Source: Mangrovicoccus sp. HB161399
GTDB taxonomy: Bacteria; Pseudomonadota; Alphaproteobacteria; Rhodobacterales; Rhodobacteraceae
DNA: 64,000 nucleotides
NCBI RefSeq assembly: GCF_013184745.1
Contig: NZ_JAATVU010000005.1
Location: 62,001 to 126,000 of the forward strand
Reading direction: 5' to 3'
Positions within the stretch are counted from its first letter, which is position 1, and each line of letters begins with the position of its first letter. Under the pieces are notes generated by a model. It made no database searches, was not told where the DNA came from, and was given only the letters and a program-made list of their open reading frames with translations. Made by a program: the position numbers and the translations under genes. Shown here piece by piece: positions 8,576-15,909 of the stretch.

Positions 8576-9070
8576 TCACAGCCGCTCGCCGAACAGCCGG
8601 TTCAAGGGCGCCTGGCTCTTCACGAACGGGGTCTTGATCACCACGAAGCTGAAATACTTGTCGATGCCCACGTCGCGCTCGACCAGCCCCTCCATGATCG
8701 TCTGGTAGTCGACGATGCCGGCGGTGATGAATTTCACCAGGTAGTCGTAGCCGCCCGAGACCAGGTGGCATTCGACGCAGCTGTCGATCTTCTCCACCGC
8801 CTCCTGGAAGCGCGCGAAATCGATCTGGCGGTGGTTCTTCAGGGTGAATTCGGTGAAGACGGTCAGCGTCTCGCCCAGCTTCGCCATGTCGATCTGCGCC
8901 GAATAGCCGGTGATGTAGCCCGCCTTCTGCAGCTTCTTCACCCGCATCAGGCAGGGCGAGGGCGACAGCGCGACGAGATCGGCCAGCTCGACATTGGTGA
9001 TCCGGCCGTTCTTCTGCAGCTCGGCAAGGATCCTGATGTCGATCCGGTCCAGCTTCTCTCCCGCGCCCAT
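8576..9070 (-). CDS. Lrp/AsnC-family transcriptional regulator
   Basis: 164-residue regulator. An N-terminal winged helix (LDRIDIRILAELQKNGRITNVELADLVALSPSP, then RVKKLQKAGYI) is followed by an AsnC-type ligand-binding domain with CVECHLVSGGYDYLVKF, the usual effector-site region. I chose the ATG at 9070 because it starts the conserved segment at the family length; an upstream in-frame start would add 16 unconserved residues. It is transcribed divergently from the tartrate-dehydrogenase-like gene and probably controls it in response to an amino acid. Confidence 0.88.
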   Translation of the reverse strand: MGAGEKLDRIDIRILAELQKNGRITNVELADLVALSPSPCLMRVKKLQKAGYITGYSAQIDMAKLGETLTVFTEFTLKNHRQIDFARFQEAVEKIDSCVECHLVSGGYDYLVKFITAGIVDYQTIMEGLVERDVGIDKYFSFVVIKTPFVKSQAPLNRLFGERL

Positions 9071-9153
9071 CTTTCCAGCCCCTGCCTCGGATTTGGGCAG
9101 GAATGGCGCCCCCGCCACCCAGCTGTCAAGCCGTTTCCGTTAGCGCTTGCAGC

Positions 9154-9171
9154 GGCGCAATCTTCTGCGCC
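9154..9171. promoter_or_regulatory. Candidate operator between lrp-type gene and dehydrogenase
   Basis: In the 224-base divergent gap there is a perfect inverted repeat, GGCGCA-N6-TGCGCC, about 85 bases from the regulator start. It could be a binding site for the divergent Lrp-type protein. The rest of the gap has no recognised element apart from an AAGGAGAAGAGA ribosome-binding site before the dehydrogenase. Confidence 0.35.
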
Positions 9172-9294
9172 AGAGAGCCCTGCGCAGCGTTTCGTGCCGT
9201 TTGCCGCCCCGCCTTCGGCAGCATCGGCGCCGGGACATGCATAGTATCGGGCCGGAACAGACTGACCGTCCGGCCGACTGCCAAGGAGAAGAGA

Positions 9295-10341
9295 ATGACG
9301 ACCTACAAGCTTGCCCTGATCCCCGGCGACGGGATCGGCGTGGACGTGACCGACGCGACGATGAAGGTGCTCCACGCGGCAGCGGCGAAATTCTCCTTCG
9401 CGCTGGCATCCGAGACCTTCCCCTGGTCCTGCGAATACTACCTGGAGACCGGCACGATGATGCCCGCCGACGGGATCGCGGTGCTGAAGGGCTTCGACGC
9501 GATCTATCTGGGCGCCGTCGGCTGGCCCGCCACCGTGCCGGATTCCGTGTCGCTGCACGGTCTGCTGCTGCCGATCCGCAAGGAATTCCGGCAATATGCC
9601 AACATCCGCCCGCACCGGCTGCTGCCCGGCGTCGAGGGTCCGCTGAAGTCGGAAGGCTTCGACATTCTCTGCATCCGAGAGAACACCGAGGGCGAGTATT
9701 CCGGCGCCGGCGGCCGCGTCCACCAGGGCCAGGACAACGAAGTCGCGGTCGAGACCTCGGTCTTCACTCGCACCGGCGTCGAGCGCATCCTGCGCTTCGG
9801 CTTCGAGCAGGCCCGCGCGCGCCGCAAGCACCTGACCTCGGTCACCAAGTCGAACGCGCAGAAATACTCGATGGTGTTCTGGGACGAGGTCACCAGGGAA
9901 CTGGCCGCCGAATATCCCGACGTCACCGTCAGCCACATGCATATCGACGCGATGGCCGCCAAGATGGTGATGGCGCCCGAGCAGCTCGACGTGATCGTCG
10001 CCTCGAACCTCTTCGGCGACATCCTCACCGATCTGGGCGCCGCGATCCAGGGCGGGCTGGGCTTCGCGGCTTCGGCCAATATCTGCCCCGACCGCTCGGG
10101 ACCGTCGATGTTCGAGCCGGTCCACGGCTCCGCCCCGGACATCGCGGGCCGGAACATCGCCAACCCGATCGCCGCGGTCTGGTCCGGCGCGATGATGCTG
10201 GACCACCTGGGCGAGACCGACGCGGCCAAGGCCGTCCTGGCCGCCATCGAGGTCGCGACCGGCAAGGGCATCGGCACCCGCCCGGGCAGCCATTCCACCG
10301 ACGAGATCACCGCGGCAATCCTGACCGCCCTGGAGGCCTGA
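9295..10341 (+). CDS. Tartrate dehydrogenase/decarboxylase-like enzyme (isocitrate/isopropylmalate DH family)
   Basis: 348-residue beta-decarboxylating dehydrogenase. It begins with the family signature LALIPGDGIGVDVT and has IRENTEGEYSGAGG, the substrate-binding Arg-rich region, and the metal-binding DVIVASNLFGDILTDLGAAI with the NAD-site segment EPVHGSAPDIAGRNIANPIA. Within the family it most resembles TtuC-type tartrate dehydrogenases or D-malate dehydrogenase rather than LeuB or Icd (for example YANIRPHRLLPGV). The start at 9295 follows a strong ribosome-binding site. A semialdehyde dehydrogenase gene follows after three bases, so the two probably act in one hydroxyacid pathway under the divergent Lrp-type regulator. 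Confidence 0.85.
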   Translation: MTTYKLALIPGDGIGVDVTDATMKVLHAAAAKFSFALASETFPWSCEYYLETGTMMPADGIAVLKGFDAIYLGAVGWPATVPDSVSLHGLLLPIRKEFRQYANIRPHRLLPGVEGPLKSEGFDILCIRENTEGEYSGAGGRVHQGQDNEVAVETSVFTRTGVERILRFGFEQARARRKHLTSVTKSNAQKYSMVFWDEVTRELAAEYPDVTVSHMHIDAMAAKMVMAPEQLDVIVASNLFGDILTDLGAAIQGGLGFAASANICPDRSGPSMFEPVHGSAPDIAGRNIANPIAAVWSGAMMLDHLGETDAAKAVLAAIEVATGKGIGTRPGSHSTDEITAAILTALEA

Positions 10342-10344
10342 GAC

Positions 10345-11811
10345 ATGACCCTCGACACCCTTCCCGGGCTGCGCGCCCAGCTTGCCGACCCGGACCTGTT
10401 CCGCGAGGCGGCGCTGATCGGCGGGACCTGGATCGCCCGCCCCGACATGGAAGTGACCGACCCGGCCACCGGCGAGGCGCTCGGCACCATGCCGGACTGC
10501 ACCGCCGCCGAGACGGAAACCGCCATCGCCGCGGCCGAGGCCGCCATGGTCGAATGGCGCGCCCGCACCCATGCGGAACGGGCCGACATCCTGATGGCCT
10601 GGCACGACCTGATGCTGGCCCATGAGCAGGACCTGGCACGCATCCTGACCGCCGAGCAGGGCAAGCCGCTGGGCGAAGCGCTCGGCGAGATCCGCTACGG
10701 CGCGTCCTTCGTGCGCTGGTTCGCCGAGGAAGCCCGCCGGATCAACGGCACGATCATCCCCTCTCCGGTAAAGGGCAAGAAGATCCTCGCCATGAAGGAG
10801 CCGGTCGGCGTCTGCGCGATCATCACGCCGTGGAACTTCCCGAACGCGATGATCACCCGCAAGGTCGCGCCGGGCCTCGCCGCGGGCTGCACCATGGTGA
10901 TCAAACCCTCGGACTTCACCCCCTATTCGGCGCTGGCGCTCTGCGTGCTGGCCGAGCGGGCGGGCATCCCCGCGGGCGTGCTGAACTGCCTGACGGGACG
11001 CCCGGAAGCGATCGGCGGCGCGCTGACCGCTTCGCCGGTGGTGCGCAAGCTCTCCTTCACCGGCTCGACCCGGGTGGGCGCGCTGCTGGCGGAGCAATGC
11101 GCGCCGACGCTGAAGAAGATGTCGCTGGAACTCGGCGGCAACGCGCCCTTCGTGGTCTTCGACGATGCCGATCTCGACCTGGCGGTCGAGGGCGCGATGG
11201 TGTCGAAATTCCGCAACGGCGGCCAGACCTGCGTCTGCGCCAACCGGCTGCTGGTGCAATCCGGCGTCTATGACGCCTTCGTCGAGAAGCTCTCCGCCAA
11301 GGTCGATGCGCTGAAGGTCGGCGCGGGCACCGAAGAGGGCACCGATATCGGCCCGATGATCAACGCCGCCGCGATCGCAAAGATCAGCGCCCATGTCGAG
11401 GACGCGCTGGCGAAAGGCGCCGAGCGCGCCACCGCGAAACGCGATCTCGACGCGCGCTTCGCCGATCCGGTCGTGCTGAGGAACGCCACGATCGAAATGC
11501 GGCTGGCGGGCGAGGAGACCTTCGGTCCCGTCGCCCCGGTCTTCCGCTTCGAGACCGAGGAAGAGGCGCTGGCCATCGCCAACGGCACGCCCTTCGGCCT
11601 GGCCGCCTATTTCTACACCTCGGACATGGCGCGGGCCTTCCGCTTCGGCGAGGCGCTGGAATTCGGCCTGATCGGCGCGAATACCGGGGCAGTCAGCCAT
11701 GCCGAGGCGCCCTTCGGCGGCGTCAAGGCGTCCGGCCTCGGCCGCGAGGGCGCTCAGGAGGGCATCGAGGAGTACCTCGAGACCAAGGCCTTCCATCTCG
11801 GCGGGCTCTGA
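10345..11811 (+). CDS. gabD: NAD(P)-dependent aldehyde dehydrogenase, succinate-semialdehyde type
   Basis: 488-residue aldehyde dehydrogenase. Visible motifs are the oxyanion Asn in TPWNFPNAM, the NAD site FTGSTRVGALL, the general-base Glu in LELGGNAPF and the catalytic Cys in NGGQTCVCANR. The CVCANR context and overall similarity match GabD/GabD2 enzymes that oxidise succinate semialdehyde or close analogues. It starts three bases after the tartrate-dehydrogenase-like gene. Substrate assignment within the family is moderately secure. Confidence 0.85.
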   Translation: MTLDTLPGLRAQLADPDLFREAALIGGTWIARPDMEVTDPATGEALGTMPDCTAAETETAIAAAEAAMVEWRARTHAERADILMAWHDLMLAHEQDLARILTAEQGKPLGEALGEIRYGASFVRWFAEEARRINGTIIPSPVKGKKILAMKEPVGVCAIITPWNFPNAMITRKVAPGLAAGCTMVIKPSDFTPYSALALCVLAERAGIPAGVLNCLTGRPEAIGGALTASPVVRKLSFTGSTRVGALLAEQCAPTLKKMSLELGGNAPFVVFDDADLDLAVEGAMVSKFRNGGQTCVCANRLLVQSGVYDAFVEKLSAKVDALKVGAGTEEGTDIGPMINAAAIAKISAHVEDALAKGAERATAKRDLDARFADPVVLRNATIEMRLAGEETFGPVAPVFRFETEEEALAIANGTPFGLAAYFYTSDMARAFRFGEALEFGLIGANTGAVSHAEAPFGGVKASGLGREGAQEGIEEYLETKAFHLGGL

Positions 11812-11822
11812 CCCTGGCACGG

Positions 11823-11846
11823 ACCATGCTCCGACCGGAGCATGGT
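11823..11846 (+). promoter_or_regulatory. 24-base palindrome covering the start codon of the CooA-like gene
   Basis: Perfect 11-base inverted repeat ACCATGCTCCG-N2-CGGAGCATGGT. The second arm contains the CGGAG that could serve as ribosome-binding site and the ATG at 11842. As DNA it could be an operator; as RNA it would hide the start region. It also lies 11 bases after the aldehyde dehydrogenase stop and might act as its 3' hairpin. Confidence 0.55.
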
Positions 11847-12483
11847 TGCCGTACACCCCCCACTCCCTGACCGTCCCGGTCCCGGCTGGCTTGCCCGGCT
11901 GGAACCGGGGCGCCACCGCGGCCACGTTCCGGGGCAGATGATCTGCCTGCCCGGGGCGGACGAAAACCGCCTCTTCCTGGTGGAAAGCGGTCTGGCCCGC
12001 ATCTGCCTGAACGGCGGCGCCAAGGATCTGACCATCGGCTATCTCCGCCCCGGCGGCATCTTCGTGACCCATACCCGCGCCTGGGTCGAGGCCTTGGAGC
12101 CCACCCGCGTGATGAGCTGGCCGGTGCGCGACCTGCTGGGGCTGATCGCACGGGAGCCGGAATTCGCCGTCGCCGCGCTGCGCGAGATCGGATCGGTGCT
12201 GCATGGCGCGCTGGACCTGATCGAGGATCTGGCCTTCCGTCCGGTCGAGGCGCGGCTGGCCCGGTTCCTGCTCTCCGAGACGCGCGCGCAGGGCGGCGCG
12301 CAGATCGCCCTGCCGGAACGGACCGAGAAGCTCGCCGAAGCGCTCGGCACTTCGCGGCAGACGCTGTCGACCCTCGTCACCCGGCTGGTTCGCGACGGGG
12401 TGATCGCGCGGCACGGCCGCAGCGGCGTCACCGTGCTCGACCCCGCGCGGCTGGAGGAAATTGCGGTTCTGTCGTCCGGCTGA
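11842..12483 (+). CDS. CooA-like heme CO-sensing transcription factor (Crp/Fnr family)
   Basis: 213-residue Crp/Fnr protein that aligns well with Rhodospirillum rubrum CooA as I recall it. GADENRLFLVESG matches GEGDENGVFVVVDG, YLRPGGIFVTH matches YLTSGDMFCMH, and the recognition helix GTSRQTLSTL matches GSSRQTTSTA. His77, the heme ligand retained in the ferrous form of CooA, falls exactly on H77 here, whereas the Cys75 ligand of the ferric form is Val75. The N-terminal region is proline-rich, but the exact N-terminal ligand cannot be judged because the start codon is uncertain: spacing to the nearest GGAG is only one base. It lies directly upstream of cowN and of a CooA-type operator, so CO-activated control of cowN is the likely role. 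Confidence 0.78.
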   Translation: MVAVHPPLPDRPGPGWLARLEPGRHRGHVPGQMICLPGADENRLFLVESGLARICLNGGAKDLTIGYLRPGGIFVTHTRAWVEALEPTRVMSWPVRDLLGLIAREPEFAVAALREIGSVLHGALDLIEDLAFRPVEARLARFLLSETRAQGGAQIALPERTEKLAEALGTSRQTLSTLVTRLVRDGVIARHGRSGVTVLDPARLEEIAVLSSG

Positions 12484-12488
12484 CAGAA
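12467..12488 (+). promoter_or_regulatory. CooA-type operator of cowN
   Basis: Perfect inverted repeat TTCTGTC-N8-GACAGAA overlapping the stop codon of the CooA-like gene. Its core is TGTCG-N6-TGACA, matching the CooA site form TGTCR-N6-YGACA. A -10-like TACGGT at 12507-12512 would place transcription start near 12519. The palindrome centre would then be about 41.5 bases upstream, the usual position for a class II activator of this family. The start-site estimate is inferred. Confidence 0.72.
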
Positions 12489-12543
12489 TCTCAGCCGCGC
12501 CGCAGCTACGGTCGTCCCCAGTCACAGACCAGGAGACAGCCCC

Positions 12544-12828
12544 ATGACCGCCACCCAGACTGCAAGCGACCGCTATGTCAGCTTCTGCGGCATCGATTGC
12601 GACGGCAATGCCCGCCGCATGATGCTGCATCTCGACGCCGCCATGGCGCAGGGCGCCTCGCAATGGCGCACCTATTTCGAGAGGAAGCTCGCCGAGAAGG
12701 CCCGGATGGGCGTCGACGACCTGTTCTTCGTGGGCAGCCAGGTGAACTGCCTGCGCGCCTATCTGGAGGAGGTCGCCGACGCGCCCGGACTGGCGCTGCT
12801 CGACGACCTCGAGGAGACCTGCTGCTGA
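12544..12828 (+). CDS. cowN: CowN, sustains nitrogen fixation in the presence of CO
   Basis: 94-residue cytoplasmic protein recognisable as CowN by RYVSFCGIDCDGNARRMM at residues 11-28, the central DDLFFVGSQVN and the acidic end ALLDDLEETCC. CowN proteins are about 90-95 residues and let Mo-nitrogenase work when carbon monoxide is present. The gene follows the CooA-like regulator by 60 bases, with AGGAGA before the ATG. No nif gene is visible in the window, but cowN implies that the organism fixes nitrogen. Four bases separate its stop from that of the convergent membrane-protein gene. Confidence 0.93.
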   Translation: MTATQTASDRYVSFCGIDCDGNARRMMLHLDAAMAQGASQWRTYFERKLAEKARMGVDDLFFVGSQVNCLRAYLEEVADAPGLALLDDLEETCC

Positions 12829-12832
12829 CCGC

Positions 12833-14245
12833 TCAGAACCCGCTGGCCGCGAGGAACGCGATCCAGGCCGACATGAAGGCGCCGCAGACCAGGGTATAGG
12901 GCCCGTTCCAGACGAGCCCGACCCGCCGCGCCGAGACCTTGCCGAAATCCGCGACCAGCAGCGTCGAGGCGGTGAAGGGCGAGGTCGCCCCCGACAGCGC
13001 CCAGCCGGAGGTGATTGCCACGACCATTGCCGCCGGGGTGACGCCGAGCGCCTCCGGAGCCGGCAGCAGCGGCCCGATCAGCGAAACGGCGAGGATCGGG
13101 TTCATGCCGATCTGGCCGGTGAAGGGCACGAACCAGAAAAGCGCGACCAGCAGGACCGGCGCGGGGATCACCGTCAGGTCGATGCCGCTCGCCGCCATCA
13201 GCGGCGCCGCGATATGCCCGCCCATCGTGCCGATGAAGGCCGCCATCACCAGCAGGACGGTCTGGTCCTTGAGCTTCGGCATGTCCGAGAAGGCGAAGCT
13301 GCGCGCGCGCGACAGCGCGTATCGCGGGTCGGGCGTCGCGCCGGGCGCCTGGAAGGCCGCCCAGATCAGCGCGATCAGCGGCACGATCGCCATGACCGCG
13401 CCGACGATCCGCACGCCGGTGGCGACATGGACGACGGCCGTCGTGCCCGCCAGAAGCGCCAGCAGGATCAGAAGCGGCCTCATCTTCTGGCCCCAGCCGC
13501 CTTCGGCCTGCCCGCGCGGCGGCGGGGCGACGGTCAGGCGCGGCTTGAAGATTGTGTCGAGCGCCCAGCCGATCCCGGTGAAGAACAGCACGCCCGCCAG
13601 GGAATAGGGCAGCACCGCCGCCCAGGAAGCGCCGGGCACGATGCTCAGCGTGATGGCGGAGGCGAAGGACAGCGGCGACCATGGCAGGGTCGAGACGAAG
13701 CCGCGCTGGATCGCGACCAGCATGCGGCGGATGCGGTGGCGGCGGATCTCGGGGTCGGGCTCCTTGTTCGCGGCCTCCGTGGCCAGCGTTCCGAGCAGCG
13801 CGATGCCGCCGTAGATCAGGATCAGCCCGAAGAGGTGGCCGCCCACCGTCAGCGCCAGATAGCGCCGTCCGGGCGGCTGCGCAGCGAGGAAGCGGCCGCA
13901 TTCGACGATCGGTTCGGACCCGCTGGCAGCGGCGCGCATCGCGTTGATCGCGGTGAAGAAGGCGGCGATGAAGCCGCCCTTGGCCACCGCGTTCAGCACG
14001 GTCGGCTCCCAGTCGGACTGGAAGGCTGCCGAAACGAAGACCAGCAGGAGGCCGATGATCATGAAGGCGCGGCTGGTCCAGCTGATCCCGGGCCAGAACA
14101 CCGCCCCGGCGGACAGAGCGAAGGCGCCGGACAGGACGGAGAAGGCGAAGAGCCCGGTGAATTCGCCTAGAATGCCTGCGGCCAGCGCTCCGGCCAGCAG
14201 CGCCCCGCCCATGCGGGTCAGCCCGGGAGAAATCGGTCTTACCAT
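12833..14245 (-). CDS. Polytopic inner-membrane transporter of unknown substrate
   Basis: 470-residue very hydrophobic protein with many membrane segments and two similar halves. The C-terminal half has FTGQIGMNPILAVSLIGP and GWALSGATSPFTASTLL. Asn-Pro and Ser/Thr-Pro hairpins of this kind are typical of the ion-transporter superfamily (CitMHS, DASS, ArsB and NhaD relatives). I do not recognise the exact family and give no substrate. The ATG at 14245 gives a short positive N-terminus before the first helix. The gene stands alone, convergent with cowN; the upstream gap to the next operon is about 150 bases. Confidence 0.75.
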   Translation of the reverse strand: MVRPISPGLTRMGGALLAGALAAGILGEFTGLFAFSVLSGAFALSAGAVFWPGISWTSRAFMIIGLLLVFVSAAFQSDWEPTVLNAVAKGGFIAAFFTAINAMRAAASGSEPIVECGRFLAAQPPGRRYLALTVGGHLFGLILIYGGIALLGTLATEAANKEPDPEIRRHRIRRMLVAIQRGFVSTLPWSPLSFASAITLSIVPGASWAAVLPYSLAGVLFFTGIGWALDTIFKPRLTVAPPPRGQAEGGWGQKMRPLLILLALLAGTTAVVHVATGVRIVGAVMAIVPLIALIWAAFQAPGATPDPRYALSRARSFAFSDMPKLKDQTVLLVMAAFIGTMGGHIAAPLMAASGIDLTVIPAPVLLVALFWFVPFTGQIGMNPILAVSLIGPLLPAPEALGVTPAAMVVAITSGWALSGATSPFTASTLLVADFGKVSARRVGLVWNGPYTLVCGAFMSAWIAFLAASGF

Positions 14246-14356
14246 GCCGGGGCCGTTCCGGCGGAGGCTGCGCGCGCCCTGCTCATCAACTTGTCTTCCG
14301 ATCGCAACTTTTAACCAACAGCCCTTGCATGGCGCAAACGCAGGCCCGTGGAAACC

Positions 14357-14382
14357 CTTCCCGCCGCCCCGGCGGCGGGAAG
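14357..14382 (-). terminator. Terminator hairpin of the amidase-Ggt operon
   Basis: Perfect 12-base inverted repeat CTTCCCGCCGCC-N2-GGCGGCGGGAAG, starting 12 bases after the amidase stop on the minus strand. On that strand it is followed by GGGTTTCC, a short T-run. Position and stability support a Rho-independent terminator of the operon running from 18912 to 14395. Confidence 0.7.
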
Positions 14383-14394
14383 CAGCCATGCGCC

Positions 14395-15909
14395 TCAGTC
14401 GAAGCTGAGGAAAGCCTCGGCCGCGGCGATCGGCGGCGCGGCGCGCAGCCCGGCCAGATCCGGACCCGGCGTCGCAAGGTCCGGCAGGCCCGCGATCACC
14501 GCCTCGATCTCCGCCGCGACGGCCAGGAGCTGCCGGTCGGCATGGCGGCGGCCGACGACCTGCAGGCCGAAGGGCATGCCGTTGGCGTCCATGCCGCAGG
14601 GAATGGAGATCGAGGGCAGCCCGGCCACCGTCGTGGCATAGGCCAGCGCCAGCCAGTGGTAGTAGGTCTTGGTCGGGACGCCGTCGATCTGCTCCGGGTA
14701 GAGCTCCCGCCAGGGCCGCGGGCTGACCGTGATCGCCGGGCTGATCAGCACGTCCCAGTCGCCGAAGAAGGCTTGCCAGCGGCGGTGGTACTCGCCCTGC
14801 GAGATCAGCGCCCGCGCCACGTCCTCGCCGGAATAGCTGCGCCCCTCCAGCACGTTGTCGCGCACGTTCGGGCCGACATGCTCGGGCGCGCGGTCCAGGA
14901 GCTCGGCATGGACGCCGAGGAAGGAGATGCCGCGCAGCACCCCGAAGATGCGGTCGGCCGCCCGGCAGTCGGGCGCGGCCTCGTCCAGCGCGCCGCAGAA
15001 CGGCGCGATCTGCGCCACCGCCTTGCGGAACTGGTCGCGCACGGTGGATTCCGTCGGCGCGAAGCCGAAATCCTCGGTGGCGGCGATCTTCAGCGAGCCC
15101 AGGTCGACTTTCGGCAGCGCCGCGAAGCCCGCCGGGTCCCACGCGGTGCGCCCGCCGACCTCGATGGCATAGGGATCGTCCGCGCCGGGGCGCGACATGA
15201 CCGACAGCATAAGCCCGGCATCGGCCACGCTGCGCGCCATCGGCCCGGAGGTGGAGAGCGGCATCCATGCGGTGGCCCGCGCCTCGCCGGGCACAACGCC
15301 CGGGCTGGGGCGGAAGCCCACCACGCCGCAATGCGCCGCCGGATTCCGCAGGGATCCGCCCATGTCCGAGCCGGTGGCCAGCGGCGCGTATCCGCAGGCC
15401 AGCGCCACCGCCGAGCCGCCCGAGGAGCCCGCGCAGGTCTTGGTCACGTCATGCGGGTTGCCGGTCGCGCCGTAGACGAGGTTGCGGGAATTCGCGCCCG
15501 CGCTCCATTCCGGCACGTTGGTCTTGCCCATCGGCAGCGCGCCTGCCGCGGCCAGTTCCGCCACAGGCGCGCCGTCCTTCTTGGGGACGTTGCCCCTGTA
15601 GGCGGTCGAGCCGAAGGTGGTCGGCAGCCCGGCCATGTCCTCCATGTCCTTCACGGCGAGCGGCAGACCGTGCAGCGCGCCCAGCGGTCCGCCGGCCGCC
15701 ACCGCGGCTTCGGCGGCCTTCGCCCCGTCGCGCAGCCGGCCGAAATCCCGCGCGGGCATGGCGTTCACCGCATGGTCCAGCGTCTCGACCCGGGCGATGC
15801 AGGCATCGGCCAGCTCCACCGGCGAGAGCGCACGCCTTGCGATGAGGCGGCGCGCCTCGATGGCGCCGAGATCGGCGGGATCGGTCGCGGTCATGGTCAG
15901 GTCCTTCAT
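14395..15909 (-). CDS. Amidase (amidase signature family)
   Basis: 504-residue amidase-signature hydrolase. The Ser-cisSer-Lys triad is complete: Lys87 in PLAVKDME, cis-Ser in CAGSSGGSAVAL (residues 162-163) and the nucleophile Ser186 in GSDMGGSLRNP. The family cleaves carboxamides or amide bonds in short peptides and lactams. The ATG at 15909 overlaps the stop of the gamma-glutamyltransferase by four bases and has GAGGGAG before it; an ATG at 15894 is an alternative. Last gene of a three-gene amide-degrading operon divergent from an IclR regulator. Confidence 0.88.
   Translation of the reverse strand: MKDLTMTATDPADLGAIEARRLIARRALSPVELADACIARVETLDHAVNAMPARDFGRLRDGAKAAEAAVAAGGPLGALHGLPLAVKDMEDMAGLPTTFGSTAYRGNVPKKDGAPVAELAAAGALPMGKTNVPEWSAGANSRNLVYGATGNPHDVTKTCAGSSGGSAVALACGYAPLATGSDMGGSLRNPAAHCGVVGFRPSPGVVPGEARATAWMPLSTSGPMARSVADAGLMLSVMSRPGADDPYAIEVGGRTAWDPAGFAALPKVDLGSLKIAATEDFGFAPTESTVRDQFRKAVAQIAPFCGALDEAAPDCRAADRIFGVLRGISFLGVHAELLDRAPEHVGPNVRDNVLEGRSYSGEDVARALISQGEYHRRWQAFFGDWDVLISPAITVSPRPWRELYPEQIDGVPTKTYYHWLALAYATTVAGLPSISIPCGMDANGMPFGLQVVGRRHADRQLLAVAAEIEAVIAGLPDLATPGPDLAGLRAAPPIAAAEAFLSFD

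Noticed and set aside
11842-12483. Regulator considered as a plain FNR or NnrR oxygen/NO regulator.
   Set aside because: It lacks the N-terminal cysteine cluster of FNR and aligns better with CooA over the DEN, His77 and SRQTxST blocks; the neighbouring cowN and operator agree with CooA.
8947-12663. A 1238-codon open frame on the minus strand running across the Lrp, dehydrogenase, aldehyde dehydrogenase and CooA-like genes.
   Set aside because: It is antisense to well-supported genes, its translation is low-complexity Arg/Gly/His/Ala-rich, and it matches no family. Long antisense frames are expected at this GC content.
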